From Azospirillum rugosum (GTDB taxonomy: Bacteria > Pseudomonadota > Alphaproteobacteria > Azospirillales > Azospirillaceae), in NCBI RefSeq assembly GCF_017876155.1, contig NZ_JAGINP010000022.1:62001-126000 (forward strand): a DNA stretch of 64,000 bases. Direction: 5' to 3'. A model generated the notes under the pieces. That model had not been told where the DNA came from. It saw only the letters and a program-made list of their open reading frames with translations, and ran no database searches. The position numbers and the translations under genes are program-made. Shown here one piece after another: positions 25,044-33,014 of this stretch. How positions within the stretch are numbered: position 1 is the first letter of the stretch; each line of letters begins with the position of its first letter.

Positions 25044-26645
25044 ATGGTCTTTCGGCTCCTTGGACTTGCGACGGCCGCGGCGATTCTCGCCGGCGCCGGG
25101 TCGGCACCGGCCGCCACACTCACCATCGGAACCTCGGCTGAGCCCAGCTCGCTCGACCCGCATTACCACAACCTCGGCCCCAACACGCGCGCCCGCAAGC
25201 ATGTGTTCAAGTCGCTGGTCGGCTTCGACGCCAAGATGCGGCTCCAGCCCGAACTGGCCGAGAGCTGGCGGGCGGTGGACGACACCACCTGGGAATTCAA
25301 GCTGCGCCGGGACGTGAAGTTCCACGACGGCAGCCCCTTCACCGCGCAGGACGTCGTCTACACGGTCTGCCGCATCCCGAACGTCGCCAACAGCCCGTCG
25401 TCCTTCACCGTCTACACCAAGGGCATCGCCGCCATCGAGATGCCGGACCCGCACACGCTGGTCATCAAGACCGCCAAGCCCTACCCGCTGCTGCCGGCGG
25501 AGCTGGCGACCTTCGGCATCATCTCCGCCAAGGCGGCGGGCGGCGAGCAGGTCACCTTCGACAAGGCCGGGTGCAAGGCCGACAGCTGGCCGACCTCCCA
25601 GGCCTTCAACGACGGCACGCTGATGGTCGGCACCGGGCCGTTCAAGCACAAGGAATACGTCAAGGGCGGCCGGCAGGTGCTGGAGCGCAACCCCGACTAT
25701 TGGGGCCCGAAGCCCGCCTGGGACACGGTCGTCTTCCGCCCGATCACCAGCGACGGGCCGCGCGTCGCGGCGCTGCTGGCCGGCGACGTGGACATGATCG
25801 AGACGCCGCCGGTGCAGGACATGGAGCGGCTGAAGGGCACCCCCTCCGTCACGCTCGCCCAGGCGCAGTCGGCCCGCGTCATCTATCTGGCGCTGGGCGT
25901 GCAGGACACGCCGCCGACCATCACCGGCACCGACGGCAAGAACCCGCTGAAGGACCCCCGCGTGCGCGAGGCGCTGTCGCTGGCGGTGGACCGCGACGCC
26001 ATCGTGAAGCGCGTCATGCAGGGCGTGGCGGAGCCGGCCAACCAGTTCCTGCCCGCCGGCTTCTTCGGCAACAACCCCGACGTCAAGGTCCACACCGACG
26101 CCGCGAAGGCCAAGAAGCTGCTGGAGGAGGCCGGCTACCCGAAGGGCTTCCAGCTGACGCTCGGCACGCCGAACGACCGCTACATCAACGACGACAAGGT
26201 CGCCCAGGCGGTCGCGCAGATGTTCACCCGCATCGGCGTGCAGACGAAGGTCGACGCGACCACCGCGAACGTCTTCTTCTCCAAGCGCAACAAGCAGGAA
26301 TACAGCGTCTTCCTGGCCGGCTGGCAGGCGGATTCGGGCGAGATGTCCTCCCCGCTGAAGGCGCTGGTCGCCACGCCGATCAAGGACAAGGGCTACGGCA
26401 CCACCAACTACACCAGCTGGTCCGATCCGGAGTTCGACGGGATGCTGGAAACGGCACTCGCCACGGTGGACGACGCCCAGCGCGAGAAGCTGCTGCAGGC
26501 GGCGGTGAAGCGCGCGATGGACGCCACCATCATCGTCCCGCTGCATTACGAGGTGACCGTCTGGGCCATGAAGAAGGGCCTGAGCTACGAGCCCCGCGCC
26601 GACCAGTACACGCTGGCCGCCAAGGTCGTCCCGGCGCAGCCGTAA
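25044..26645 (+). CDS. Peptide/nickel ABC transporter substrate-binding protein
   Basis: A 533-residue family 5 extracellular solute-binding protein (DppA/OppA type). The start at 25044 gives a signal peptide (MVFRLLGLATAAAILAGAGSAPAA). Typical blocks are EPSSLDPHYHN, LAESWRAVDDTTWEFKLRRDVKFHDG, GTGPFKHKEYV and NPDYWG. It captures peptides or related amides in the periplasm and is the first gene of a five-gene importer operon. Confidence 0.93.
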   Translation: MVFRLLGLATAAAILAGAGSAPAATLTIGTSAEPSSLDPHYHNLGPNTRARKHVFKSLVGFDAKMRLQPELAESWRAVDDTTWEFKLRRDVKFHDGSPFTAQDVVYTVCRIPNVANSPSSFTVYTKGIAAIEMPDPHTLVIKTAKPYPLLPAELATFGIISAKAAGGEQVTFDKAGCKADSWPTSQAFNDGTLMVGTGPFKHKEYVKGGRQVLERNPDYWGPKPAWDTVVFRPITSDGPRVAALLAGDVDMIETPPVQDMERLKGTPSVTLAQAQSARVIYLALGVQDTPPTITGTDGKNPLKDPRVREALSLAVDRDAIVKRVMQGVAEPANQFLPAGFFGNNPDVKVHTDAAKAKKLLEEAGYPKGFQLTLGTPNDRYINDDKVAQAVAQMFTRIGVQTKVDATTANVFFSKRNKQEYSVFLAGWQADSGEMSSPLKALVATPIKDKGYGTTNYTSWSDPEFDGMLETALATVDDAQREKLLQAAVKRAMDATIIVPLHYEVTVWAMKKGLSYEPRADQYTLAAKVVPAQP

Positions 26646-26679
26646 GGCTGCCCAGGTCGTCCGCAGGGGATCGTCGTCC

Positions 26680-27657
26680 ATGATCGTGTTCATCCTCCGG
26701 CGGCTGACGCAGAGCGCGGTCGTCATCGCGGCCATGGCGGTGCTCGTCTTCACGGGCATCTTCGCCATCGGCAACCCCATCGACGTGCTGATCAGCCCCG
26801 AGGCGGACGAGGTGGAGCGCGCCGCCGCCATCGCGCGCCTCGGCCTCGACCAGCCCATGCACGTCCAGTTCGCCCGCTTCGTGGAGAGTGCGGTGGGCGG
26901 CGACCTGGGCACGTCCTTCGTGCACGGCGTGCCGGCGCTCGGCCTCGTCCTGCAACGCTTCCCGGCGACGCTGGAGCTGGCGCTGGCCGCCATGCTGCTG
27001 GCGGTGCTGCTGGGCATCCCGCTCGGCCTGTGGGCCGGGCTGAAGCCGGACAGCGTGGCGGGCCGGGTCATCATGACCGGATCGATCCTCGGTTTCTCGC
27101 TGCCCACCTTCTGGGTCGGCATGATGCTGATCATGGCCTTCGCGGTGCAGCTGGGCTGGCTGCCGGCGGGCGGGCGCGGCCAGACCGCCAGCCTGTTCGG
27201 CGTGCAGTGGAGCTTCCTGACCCGCGACGGGCTAGCCCACCTGATCCTGCCGGCGATCAACCTCGCCACCTTCAAGCTGTCGCTGGTCATCCGGCTGGCC
27301 CGCGCCGGCACGCGGGAGGTCGCCTTGCAGGATTACGTGAAGTTCGCCCGCGCCAAGGGGCTGTCGCCCGCGCGCGTGGTCGGCGTGCACATCCTGAAGA
27401 ACATCATGATTCCGGTCGTCACCGTGCTCGGCCTCGAACTCGGCAGCGTCATCGCCTTCTCGGTGGTGACCGAGTCGGTCTTCGCCTGGCCCGGCATGGG
27501 CAAGCTGCTGATCGAGAGCATCCTCCAGCTCGACCGGCCGGTGGTGGTCGCCTACCTGCTGCTGACGGTGCTGCTGTTCGTGGTGATCAACCTCGTGGTC
27601 GACCTGATCTATTCGATGCTCGACCCGCGCATCCGGCTGGGCGGGGGGCGGGCATGA
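26680..27657 (+). CDS. Peptide ABC transporter permease (DppB-like)
   Basis: A 325-residue inner-membrane permease with a long N-terminal periplasmic region after helix 1 and the ATPase-coupling segment FARAKGLSPARVVGVHILKN. Six helices are expected. Length and motifs match DppB/OppB. Its stop overlaps the next start (ATGA). Confidence 0.94.
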   Translation: MIVFILRRLTQSAVVIAAMAVLVFTGIFAIGNPIDVLISPEADEVERAAAIARLGLDQPMHVQFARFVESAVGGDLGTSFVHGVPALGLVLQRFPATLELALAAMLLAVLLGIPLGLWAGLKPDSVAGRVIMTGSILGFSLPTFWVGMMLIMAFAVQLGWLPAGGRGQTASLFGVQWSFLTRDGLAHLILPAINLATFKLSLVIRLARAGTREVALQDYVKFARAKGLSPARVVGVHILKNIMIPVVTVLGLELGSVIAFSVVTESVFAWPGMGKLLIESILQLDRPVVVAYLLLTVLLFVVINLVVDLIYSMLDPRIRLGGGRA

Positions 27658-28541
27658 GCGCCGCGCGGGAGGAAACACCCCTCCGGCGGCTGGCGCGCGA
27701 CTTCGCGCGCTCGCGCGTCGCGGTTATCGGGCTCGCCGTGCTTGTGCTGGTGATGCTCGCCGCCGTCTTCGCCCAGGTGGTGGCGCCGCAGGATCCCTAC
27801 GACCTCGCCCAGCTCGACATCATGGACAGCCTGCAGCCGCCGGGCACGGCGGGCGGGGCTGGCTGGACCTATTGGCTGGGCACCGACGACCAGGGGCGCG
27901 ACCTGTGGTCGGCCATCTTCTTCGGCCTGCGCACCAGCCTGGAGGTCGGCATCCTGGCGACACTGATCGCGCTGGCGGTCGGGGTGGCGGTCGGGATGCT
28001 CGCGGCCTACGCCGGGGGTGCGGTGGACGGCGCCATCATGCGGCTGGTGGACATCCAGCTGTCCTTCCCGGCGATCCTGATCGCGCTGATCCTGCTGGCC
28101 CTGCTGGGCAAAGGGGTGGACAAGGTCATCGTCGCACTGGCCGCCGTGCAGTGGGCCTATTACGCGCGCACGGTGCGCGGCTCCGCCCTGGTGGAGCGGC
28201 GCAAGGAGTATGTGGAGGCGGCGCGCTGCCTGGCATTGCCCCACCACCGCATCATGCTGCGCCACCTGCTGCCCAACTGCCTGCCGCCGCTGATCGTGGT
28301 GGCGACCGTGCAGGTGGCCCACGCCATCGCGCTGGAGGCGACGCTGAGCTTCCTCGGCGTCGGCGTGCCGGTGACGGAGCCGTCGCTGGGCATGCTGATC
28401 GCGTCGGGCTACGGCTTCATGCTGTCGGGCAACTACTGGGTCGCCCTGTTCCCCGGCGTCGCCCTGCTGGTGGTCATCGTCGCGATCAACCTGGTCGGGG
28501 ACCGGCTGCGCGACGTCCTCAACCCGCGCCTGAGCCATTGA
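27654..28541 (+). CDS. Peptide ABC transporter permease (DppC-like)
   Basis: A 295-residue permease with the N-terminal OppC helix (SRVAVIGLAVLVLVML), LGTDDQGRDLWSAIFFGLRTSLEVG, and the coupling motif EAARCLALPHHRIMLRHLLPN. It pairs with the DppB-like permease upstream and starts at 27654, overlapping its stop. Confidence 0.94.
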   Translation: MSAAREETPLRRLARDFARSRVAVIGLAVLVLVMLAAVFAQVVAPQDPYDLAQLDIMDSLQPPGTAGGAGWTYWLGTDDQGRDLWSAIFFGLRTSLEVGILATLIALAVGVAVGMLAAYAGGAVDGAIMRLVDIQLSFPAILIALILLALLGKGVDKVIVALAAVQWAYYARTVRGSALVERRKEYVEAARCLALPHHRIMLRHLLPNCLPPLIVVATVQVAHAIALEATLSFLGVGVPVTEPSLGMLIASGYGFMLSGNYWVALFPGVALLVVIVAINLVGDRLRDVLNPRLSH

Positions 28542-28558
28542 GGGGAGGGATGGACCCC

Positions 28559-29542
28559 ATGACCCAGCCCTTGCTGCGCGTCGAGAACCTGCAAACCCAC
28601 TTCGCCACCCGCGCCGGCACCGTGAAGGCGGTGGACGGCGTCAGCTTTGATCTCAGGCGCGGCGAGATCCTCGGCCTCGTCGGCGAGTCCGGGTCCGGCA
28701 AGTCGGTCACCGGCCAGTCGATCCTCGGCCTCGTCGATCCGCCCGGCCGCATCGCCGGGGGGCGCGTGCTGTTCGATGGGGAGGACTTGGTCACCGCCGG
28801 GGAGAAGCGGCTGCGCGCCATCCGCGGCCGGCGCATCGCCATGATCTTCCAGGACCCGATGATGACGCTGAACCCCGTGCTCAGCGTCGAGACCCAGATG
28901 GTGGAGGCGGTGCTGGCCCACGACAAGGTCGGCCGGGCCGAAGCGCGGCGGCGGTCGCGCGACGCGCTGGGCCGCGTCGGCATCGCCTCCCCCGAGGAGC
29001 GGCTGGCCGCCTACCCGCACCAGTTCTCCGGCGGCATGCGCCAGCGCGTGGCCATCGCCATCGCCCTGCTGCACTCGCCGGACCTGATCCTGGCCGACGA
29101 GCCGACCACCGCGCTGGACGTCACCATCCAGGCGCAGATCCTGTTCGAGGTGCAGACCCTGTGCCGGGACACCGGCACGGCGCTGCTCTGGGTCACCCAC
29201 GACCTCGCCGTGGTGTCGGCGCTGGCCGACCGGGTGGCGGTGATGTACGCCGGCCGCATCGTGGAGACCGGGCCGATCGCCGACGTGATCCAGGCGCCGC
29301 GCCACCCCTACACCCGCGGCCTGCTGGATTCGGTGCCCAGCCGCAACCGGCGCGGCGTGCCGCTGCGCTCCATCCCCGGCATGACGCCGTCGGTGCTGGA
29401 CCTGCCCAAGGGCTGCGCCTTCCAGCCGCGCTGCGGGCGCGCCGACGCCGCCTGCGCCGTGATGCCGGAGCTTCCGGAGAACGGCCACGCCTGGCGCTGC
29501 TGGCACCCCCACGACGCGGACGCGCGGGGAGCGGCGGCATGA
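28559..29542 (+). CDS. Peptide ABC transporter ATP-binding protein (DppD-like)
   Basis: A 327-residue ATPase with Walker A GESGSGKSVT, signature FSGGMRQRVAIAIAL, Walker B ILADEPTTALDVT and a C-terminal oligopeptide/dipeptide domain containing cysteines (CAFQPRCGRADAAC). I use the ATG at 28559, which has GGGGAGGG at normal spacing. The in-frame ATG at 28550 directly abuts the ribosome site. Confidence 0.94.
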   Translation: MTQPLLRVENLQTHFATRAGTVKAVDGVSFDLRRGEILGLVGESGSGKSVTGQSILGLVDPPGRIAGGRVLFDGEDLVTAGEKRLRAIRGRRIAMIFQDPMMTLNPVLSVETQMVEAVLAHDKVGRAEARRRSRDALGRVGIASPEERLAAYPHQFSGGMRQRVAIAIALLHSPDLILADEPTTALDVTIQAQILFEVQTLCRDTGTALLWVTHDLAVVSALADRVAVMYAGRIVETGPIADVIQAPRHPYTRGLLDSVPSRNRRGVPLRSIPGMTPSVLDLPKGCAFQPRCGRADAACAVMPELPENGHAWRCWHPHDADARGAAA

Positions 29543-30537
29543 CCCGGCCCATCCTCGCGGTCTCCGGCCTGTCCAAGCGGTTCGAGCGGAAGCTGGACGT
29601 GGTCGAACGGTTCGCGCGCCGTCTCGGCGCCTCGGTGGACGACAGCGTTCTGCACGCGGTCAGCGGGGTCGACCTCGCCGTCGCGGAGGGCGAGGTGGTC
29701 GGGCTGGTCGGCGAGTCCGGCTGCGGCAAGAGCACGCTCGGCCGCATGGTCGCCGGGCTGCTGACGCCGAGCGACGGGTCCATCCAATGGCGGGGCACCG
29801 ACCTGCGCGACTTGCCCCCCGCCGGGCGGCACGAGGCGAACCTGAAGATCCAGATGGTCTTCCAGGACCCCATGGCCTCCCTCAACCCGCGCCTGCGCGT
29901 CGCCGACATCATCGGGGAGGCGCCGGTGGTGCACGGGCTGGTGCCGCGCCGGGAGGCTGCGGAGGCGGTCGCCGAGATGATGCGCACGGTCGGGCTCGAC
30001 CCCGGCTACATGCGCCGCTACCCGCACCAGTTCTCCGGCGGCCAGCGCCAGCGCATCGGCATCGCCCGCGCGCTGGCGGTGAAGCCGGACTTCCTGGTGT
30101 GCGACGAGTCCGTCGCGGCGCTCGACGTATCGATCCAGGCGCAGATCATCAACCTGTTCATGCGCCTGCGCGAGGAGCTGCGGCTCACCTACCTGTTCAT
30201 CAGCCACGATTTGGGCGTCGTCCAGCACATCTCCGACCGCACGGCAATCATGTATCTCGGCCGCATCGTCGAACTGGCCCCGACGCCGGAGCTGTTCGCC
30301 GCACCCAACCACCCCTACGCGCGGGCGCTGCTGGACGAGGCGCCGCGCGTGACGCTGGAGAAGCGCCGCTTCGCCCCGATCCGCGGCGAAATCCCGTCGC
30401 CCCTGAATCCGCCCGCCGGTTGTCCCTTCCACCCGCGCTGCCCCCATGCCATGCCCCGCTGCTCCCAGGAGCGGCCGGACTTGCGCGAGGTGGCGCCCGC
30501 GCGCTGGTCAGCCTGCCACCTGAACGACACACTTTGA
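29539..30537 (+). CDS. Peptide ABC transporter ATP-binding protein (DppF-like)
   Basis: A 332-residue partner ATPase with GESGCGKSTLGRMVAGLL, FSGGQRQRIGIARALA and VCDESVAALDVSIQAQ. The Walker B glutamate region reads CDESVAALD, normal for DppF. A cysteine-rich C-terminal domain (CPFHPRCPHAMPRC) follows. It starts within the stop of the preceding ATPase gene and ends 19 bases before the deacetylase gene. Confidence 0.94.
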   Translation: MTRPILAVSGLSKRFERKLDVVERFARRLGASVDDSVLHAVSGVDLAVAEGEVVGLVGESGCGKSTLGRMVAGLLTPSDGSIQWRGTDLRDLPPAGRHEANLKIQMVFQDPMASLNPRLRVADIIGEAPVVHGLVPRREAAEAVAEMMRTVGLDPGYMRRYPHQFSGGQRQRIGIARALAVKPDFLVCDESVAALDVSIQAQIINLFMRLREELRLTYLFISHDLGVVQHISDRTAIMYLGRIVELAPTPELFAAPNHPYARALLDEAPRVTLEKRRFAPIRGEIPSPLNPPAGCPFHPRCPHAMPRCSQERPDLREVAPARWSACHLNDTL

Positions 30538-30556
30538 CAAGAAGCCTCAGACCATC

Positions 30557-31720
30557 ATGAGCGACTGTTCCCCACGCACGCTGGCTCTGCTCCGCGACCT
30601 CATCGCGTTCGACACGACCAGCCGCAACTCCAACCTCGACCTCATCCACTACATCCGCGACCACCTCGCGGCCCTGGGGGTGGAGAGCACGCTGGTCTTC
30701 GACGACACGCGGACCAAGGCCAACCTCTACGCCACCATCGGCCCGACCGACCGCGGCGGCATCTGCCTGTCCGGCCACACCGACGTGGTGCCGGTGGACG
30801 ACCAGGACTGGTCGAGCGATCCCTTCACCCTGACGGAGCGCGACGGCAAGCTGTACGGGCGCGGCACCGCGGACATGAAGGGCTTCGTCGCCACCGCACT
30901 CGCCATGGCCCCGGACTTTCTGGCGGCCGACCTCAAGACCCCGATCCACTACGCCTTCTCCTACGACGAGGAGCTGGGCTGCATCGGCGTGCGCGGGCTG
31001 CTGGAACGGCTGGCCGGCATGGCGGTCAAGCCGCGCTTCTGCATCGTGGGCGAGCCGACCAGCATGCAGGTGGTGGTCGGGCACAAGGGCAAGCTGTCGA
31101 TGCGCTGCCACGTCCACGGGCACGCCTGCCATTCCTCCCTGGCGCCGCGCGGCGTGAACGCGGTGGAGTATGCGGCGGAGGTCGTCGCCTACCTGCGCCG
31201 CATGGGCCGCCGCTTCGCGCTGGAGGGGCCGTTCGATCCCGACTACGACGTGCCGCACACCACGGTGCACACCGGCGTGATCCAGGGCGGCACGGCGCGC
31301 AACATCGTCCCCACCGACTGCGCCTTCGAGTTCGAATTCCGCCACATCGCCACCCACCCGGTCGCGCCCATGCTGGCCGAGGTGCAGGACTTCGCCCATA
31401 AGACGCTGGAGCCGGAGATGCGCGCGGTCCAACCCGGCACCGGCTTCTCCTGGACACCGCTGTCGGAAGCCCCGGCGCTCGACACGCCGCCGGATTTGGA
31501 CGACGTCGCGCTGGTGAAGCACCTCGTGGAGCGGAACGACCATGGCAAGGTCGCCTTCGGGACCGAGGGCGCGCTCTACACCAGCATGGCCGGCATCCCG
31601 GCGGTGGTCTGCGGCCCCGGCGACATCGACCAGGCCCACAAGCCCGACGAGTTCGTGTCGCTCGACCAGCTGGCAAGGGCGGAGCGGTTCCTGACGCGGC
31701 TGAAGGCGGCGGTGGTTTGA
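30557..31720 (+). CDS. argE: Acetylornithine deacetylase-like M20 peptidase
   Basis: A 387-residue M20 metallohydrolase closely following ArgE: metal ligands in LSGHTDVVPVD, GRGTADMKGF, the catalytic EE in SYDEELGCIG, the dimerisation domain and the terminal AHKPDEFV histidine. ArgE removes the acetyl group from N-acetylornithine and other N-acyl amino acids. Its place at the end of a peptide importer operon suggests it processes an imported N-acyl or peptide substrate here, so biosynthetic ArgE is only one possibility. Confidence 0.88.
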   Translation: MSDCSPRTLALLRDLIAFDTTSRNSNLDLIHYIRDHLAALGVESTLVFDDTRTKANLYATIGPTDRGGICLSGHTDVVPVDDQDWSSDPFTLTERDGKLYGRGTADMKGFVATALAMAPDFLAADLKTPIHYAFSYDEELGCIGVRGLLERLAGMAVKPRFCIVGEPTSMQVVVGHKGKLSMRCHVHGHACHSSLAPRGVNAVEYAAEVVAYLRRMGRRFALEGPFDPDYDVPHTTVHTGVIQGGTARNIVPTDCAFEFEFRHIATHPVAPMLAEVQDFAHKTLEPEMRAVQPGTGFSWTPLSEAPALDTPPDLDDVALVKHLVERNDHGKVAFGTEGALYTSMAGIPAVVCGPGDIDQAHKPDEFVSLDQLARAERFLTRLKAAVV

Positions 31721-31737
31721 GTTCTTGTGGTTGGGGG

Positions 31738-31871
31738 AGGTCCTGGCGCTGGGCCCCCACCCTAACCCTCCCCCATCTTCGACGGGGGAGGGAACTCCGC
31801 CGCTTCGAGAGTGACTCCTTCCCCCGCCGAAGGTGGGGGGAGGTTGGGAGGGGGGCCCAACGCCAGGACCT
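31738..31871. repeat. Large inverted repeat between convergent genes
   Basis: Outer 21-base arms (31738-31758 and 31851-31871) match with one mismatch; they start AGGTCCTGGCG and end CGCCAGGACCT. Inside are Pu/Py-rich CCCTCCCCC/GGGGGAGGG arms. It lies between the convergent argE-like and pyrroline-2-carboxylate reductase genes. It differs in its outer arms from the CCCTCTCCC family but is similar in style. Confidence 0.7.
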
Positions 31872-31883
31872 ACCCCCTCCCCC

Positions 31884-32798
31884 TCACCCCAAATGCGCCA
31901 ACGCGCAGCGCCCCGCAGCCAAATCCCACGCCGCACAGCCCACGCTCTTGAACAAACGCGGGGCGTCGGCGTCCACGCGCCCCTCCAGCGCATCGACCAG
32001 GGACCGCCCCTTGGCCCAGTCGAAGCCGGCCTGGATCAGGTCGCCGGCCTCGTGCCGGCCGCCGGCCGGGTCGTCCAGGAACACCGCGCTGCCGTGGACG
32101 GCGGTCGGGCCGTACTCCGCCATCTCCGGCTTGAAGGCGCCGACGCCGACCAGCAGGCGGTCCGGGCGCGGGGTCTCGTCATAGACCGGCGTCAGGCTGT
32201 TGGTCAGCGTGATGACGACCTCCGCCGCCGCATCGACCGGTCCGAAGGCCGGGCGCAGGTCCAACGCCAGTCCGGCATGATCGCGCACGAAGGCTTCCGC
32301 CCGGTCGAAGGCGCGGGTGTGCACGTCCACGCGGATGCCGGGATAAAGCGCCGCCAACGCCTTGGCGTGGTCGGAGGCCTGCTTGCCGGCGCCGATCAGC
32401 GCGACGTGGCGCGGCGCGCTGCGGGCGAGCGTGCGGATCGCCAGCATCGACACCGCCGCGGTGCGCCGCCCCGTGACCGTCGGGCCGTCGAGGATCGCGC
32501 GCGGCGCGCCCGTCGCCGCGTCGTAGACGGCGACCACGCCGTGGATGGTCGGCAGCCCCAGCGCCCCGTTGCCCGGGCAGACGTTGACCAGCTTGTGGAT
32601 GCCGATGTCCGACGCGGTGGCCGGCATGGACAGCAGGACGCCGTTGTTCGGCAGCGGCAGCACCTGCCGCTCCGGGCTGGTGATCCGCCCGGCGGCGTAG
32701 TCGCGGGCGGCCTGGGCCACGGCCTCGCACAGCGGGCCGAAGGGAAGGCAGTCGGCGGTTTGCTCGGCGCTCAGCATGGACAGGGCGGCCGTGGCCAT
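31884..32798 (-). CDS. Ornithine cyclodeaminase/pyrroline-2-carboxylate reductase family protein
   Basis: A 304-residue member of the OCD/mu-crystallin family: VNVCPGNGALGLPTIHGVV, the Rossmann site ALIGAGKQASDHAKAL, and DLLVGVGAFKPEM. Several homologues are delta1-pyrroline-2-carboxylate reductases (LhpI) that form L-proline in hydroxyproline catabolism. Immediate proximity to putA and to an aconitase-X homologue favours that role over ornithine cyclodeamination, but motifs alone do not decide it. The ATG at 32798 was chosen because upstream in-frame sequence is a palindromic repeat. Confidence 0.82.
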   Translation of the reverse strand: MATAALSMLSAEQTADCLPFGPLCEAVAQAARDYAAGRITSPERQVLPLPNNGVLLSMPATASDIGIHKLVNVCPGNGALGLPTIHGVVAVYDAATGAPRAILDGPTVTGRRTAAVSMLAIRTLARSAPRHVALIGAGKQASDHAKALAALYPGIRVDVHTRAFDRAEAFVRDHAGLALDLRPAFGPVDAAAEVVITLTNSLTPVYDETPRPDRLLVGVGAFKPEMAEYGPTAVHGSAVFLDDPAGGRHEAGDLIQAGFDWAKGRSLVDALEGRVDADAPRLFKSVGCAAWDLAAGRCALAHLG

Positions 32799-32869
32799 CG
32801 CGGTGAGTCTCCTGGAACGGACGATGCGGGAGGGGCGATTTAACGGGAAGGAAGACGGGATGTCCAATC

Positions 32870-33004
32870 CCCTCTCCCGCCCCGGGAGAGGGAGGGACCC
32901 GCCGAAGGCGGGAGGGTGAGGGTCGCGCAAGAATAACGGCGCTGATTCTTGTTTGACCCTCACCCGGCCGCTTCGCGGCCACCCTCTCCCGGGGCGGGAG
33001 AGGG
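32870..33004. repeat. Compound palindromic element between OCD-family gene and putA
   Basis: Starts CCCTCTCCCG/CGGGAGAGGG and ends with a second CCCTCTCCCGGGGCGGGAGAGGG palindrome at 32982-33004. GAGGGTGAGGGTC faces GACCCTCACCC inside, and the arms GGCCGC/GCGGCC add another stem. It has the same architecture as the elements near 14.7 and 17.1 kb. It lies just past the putA stop and may act as its terminator. Confidence 0.72.
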
Positions 33005-33014
33005 AAATCCCCCC

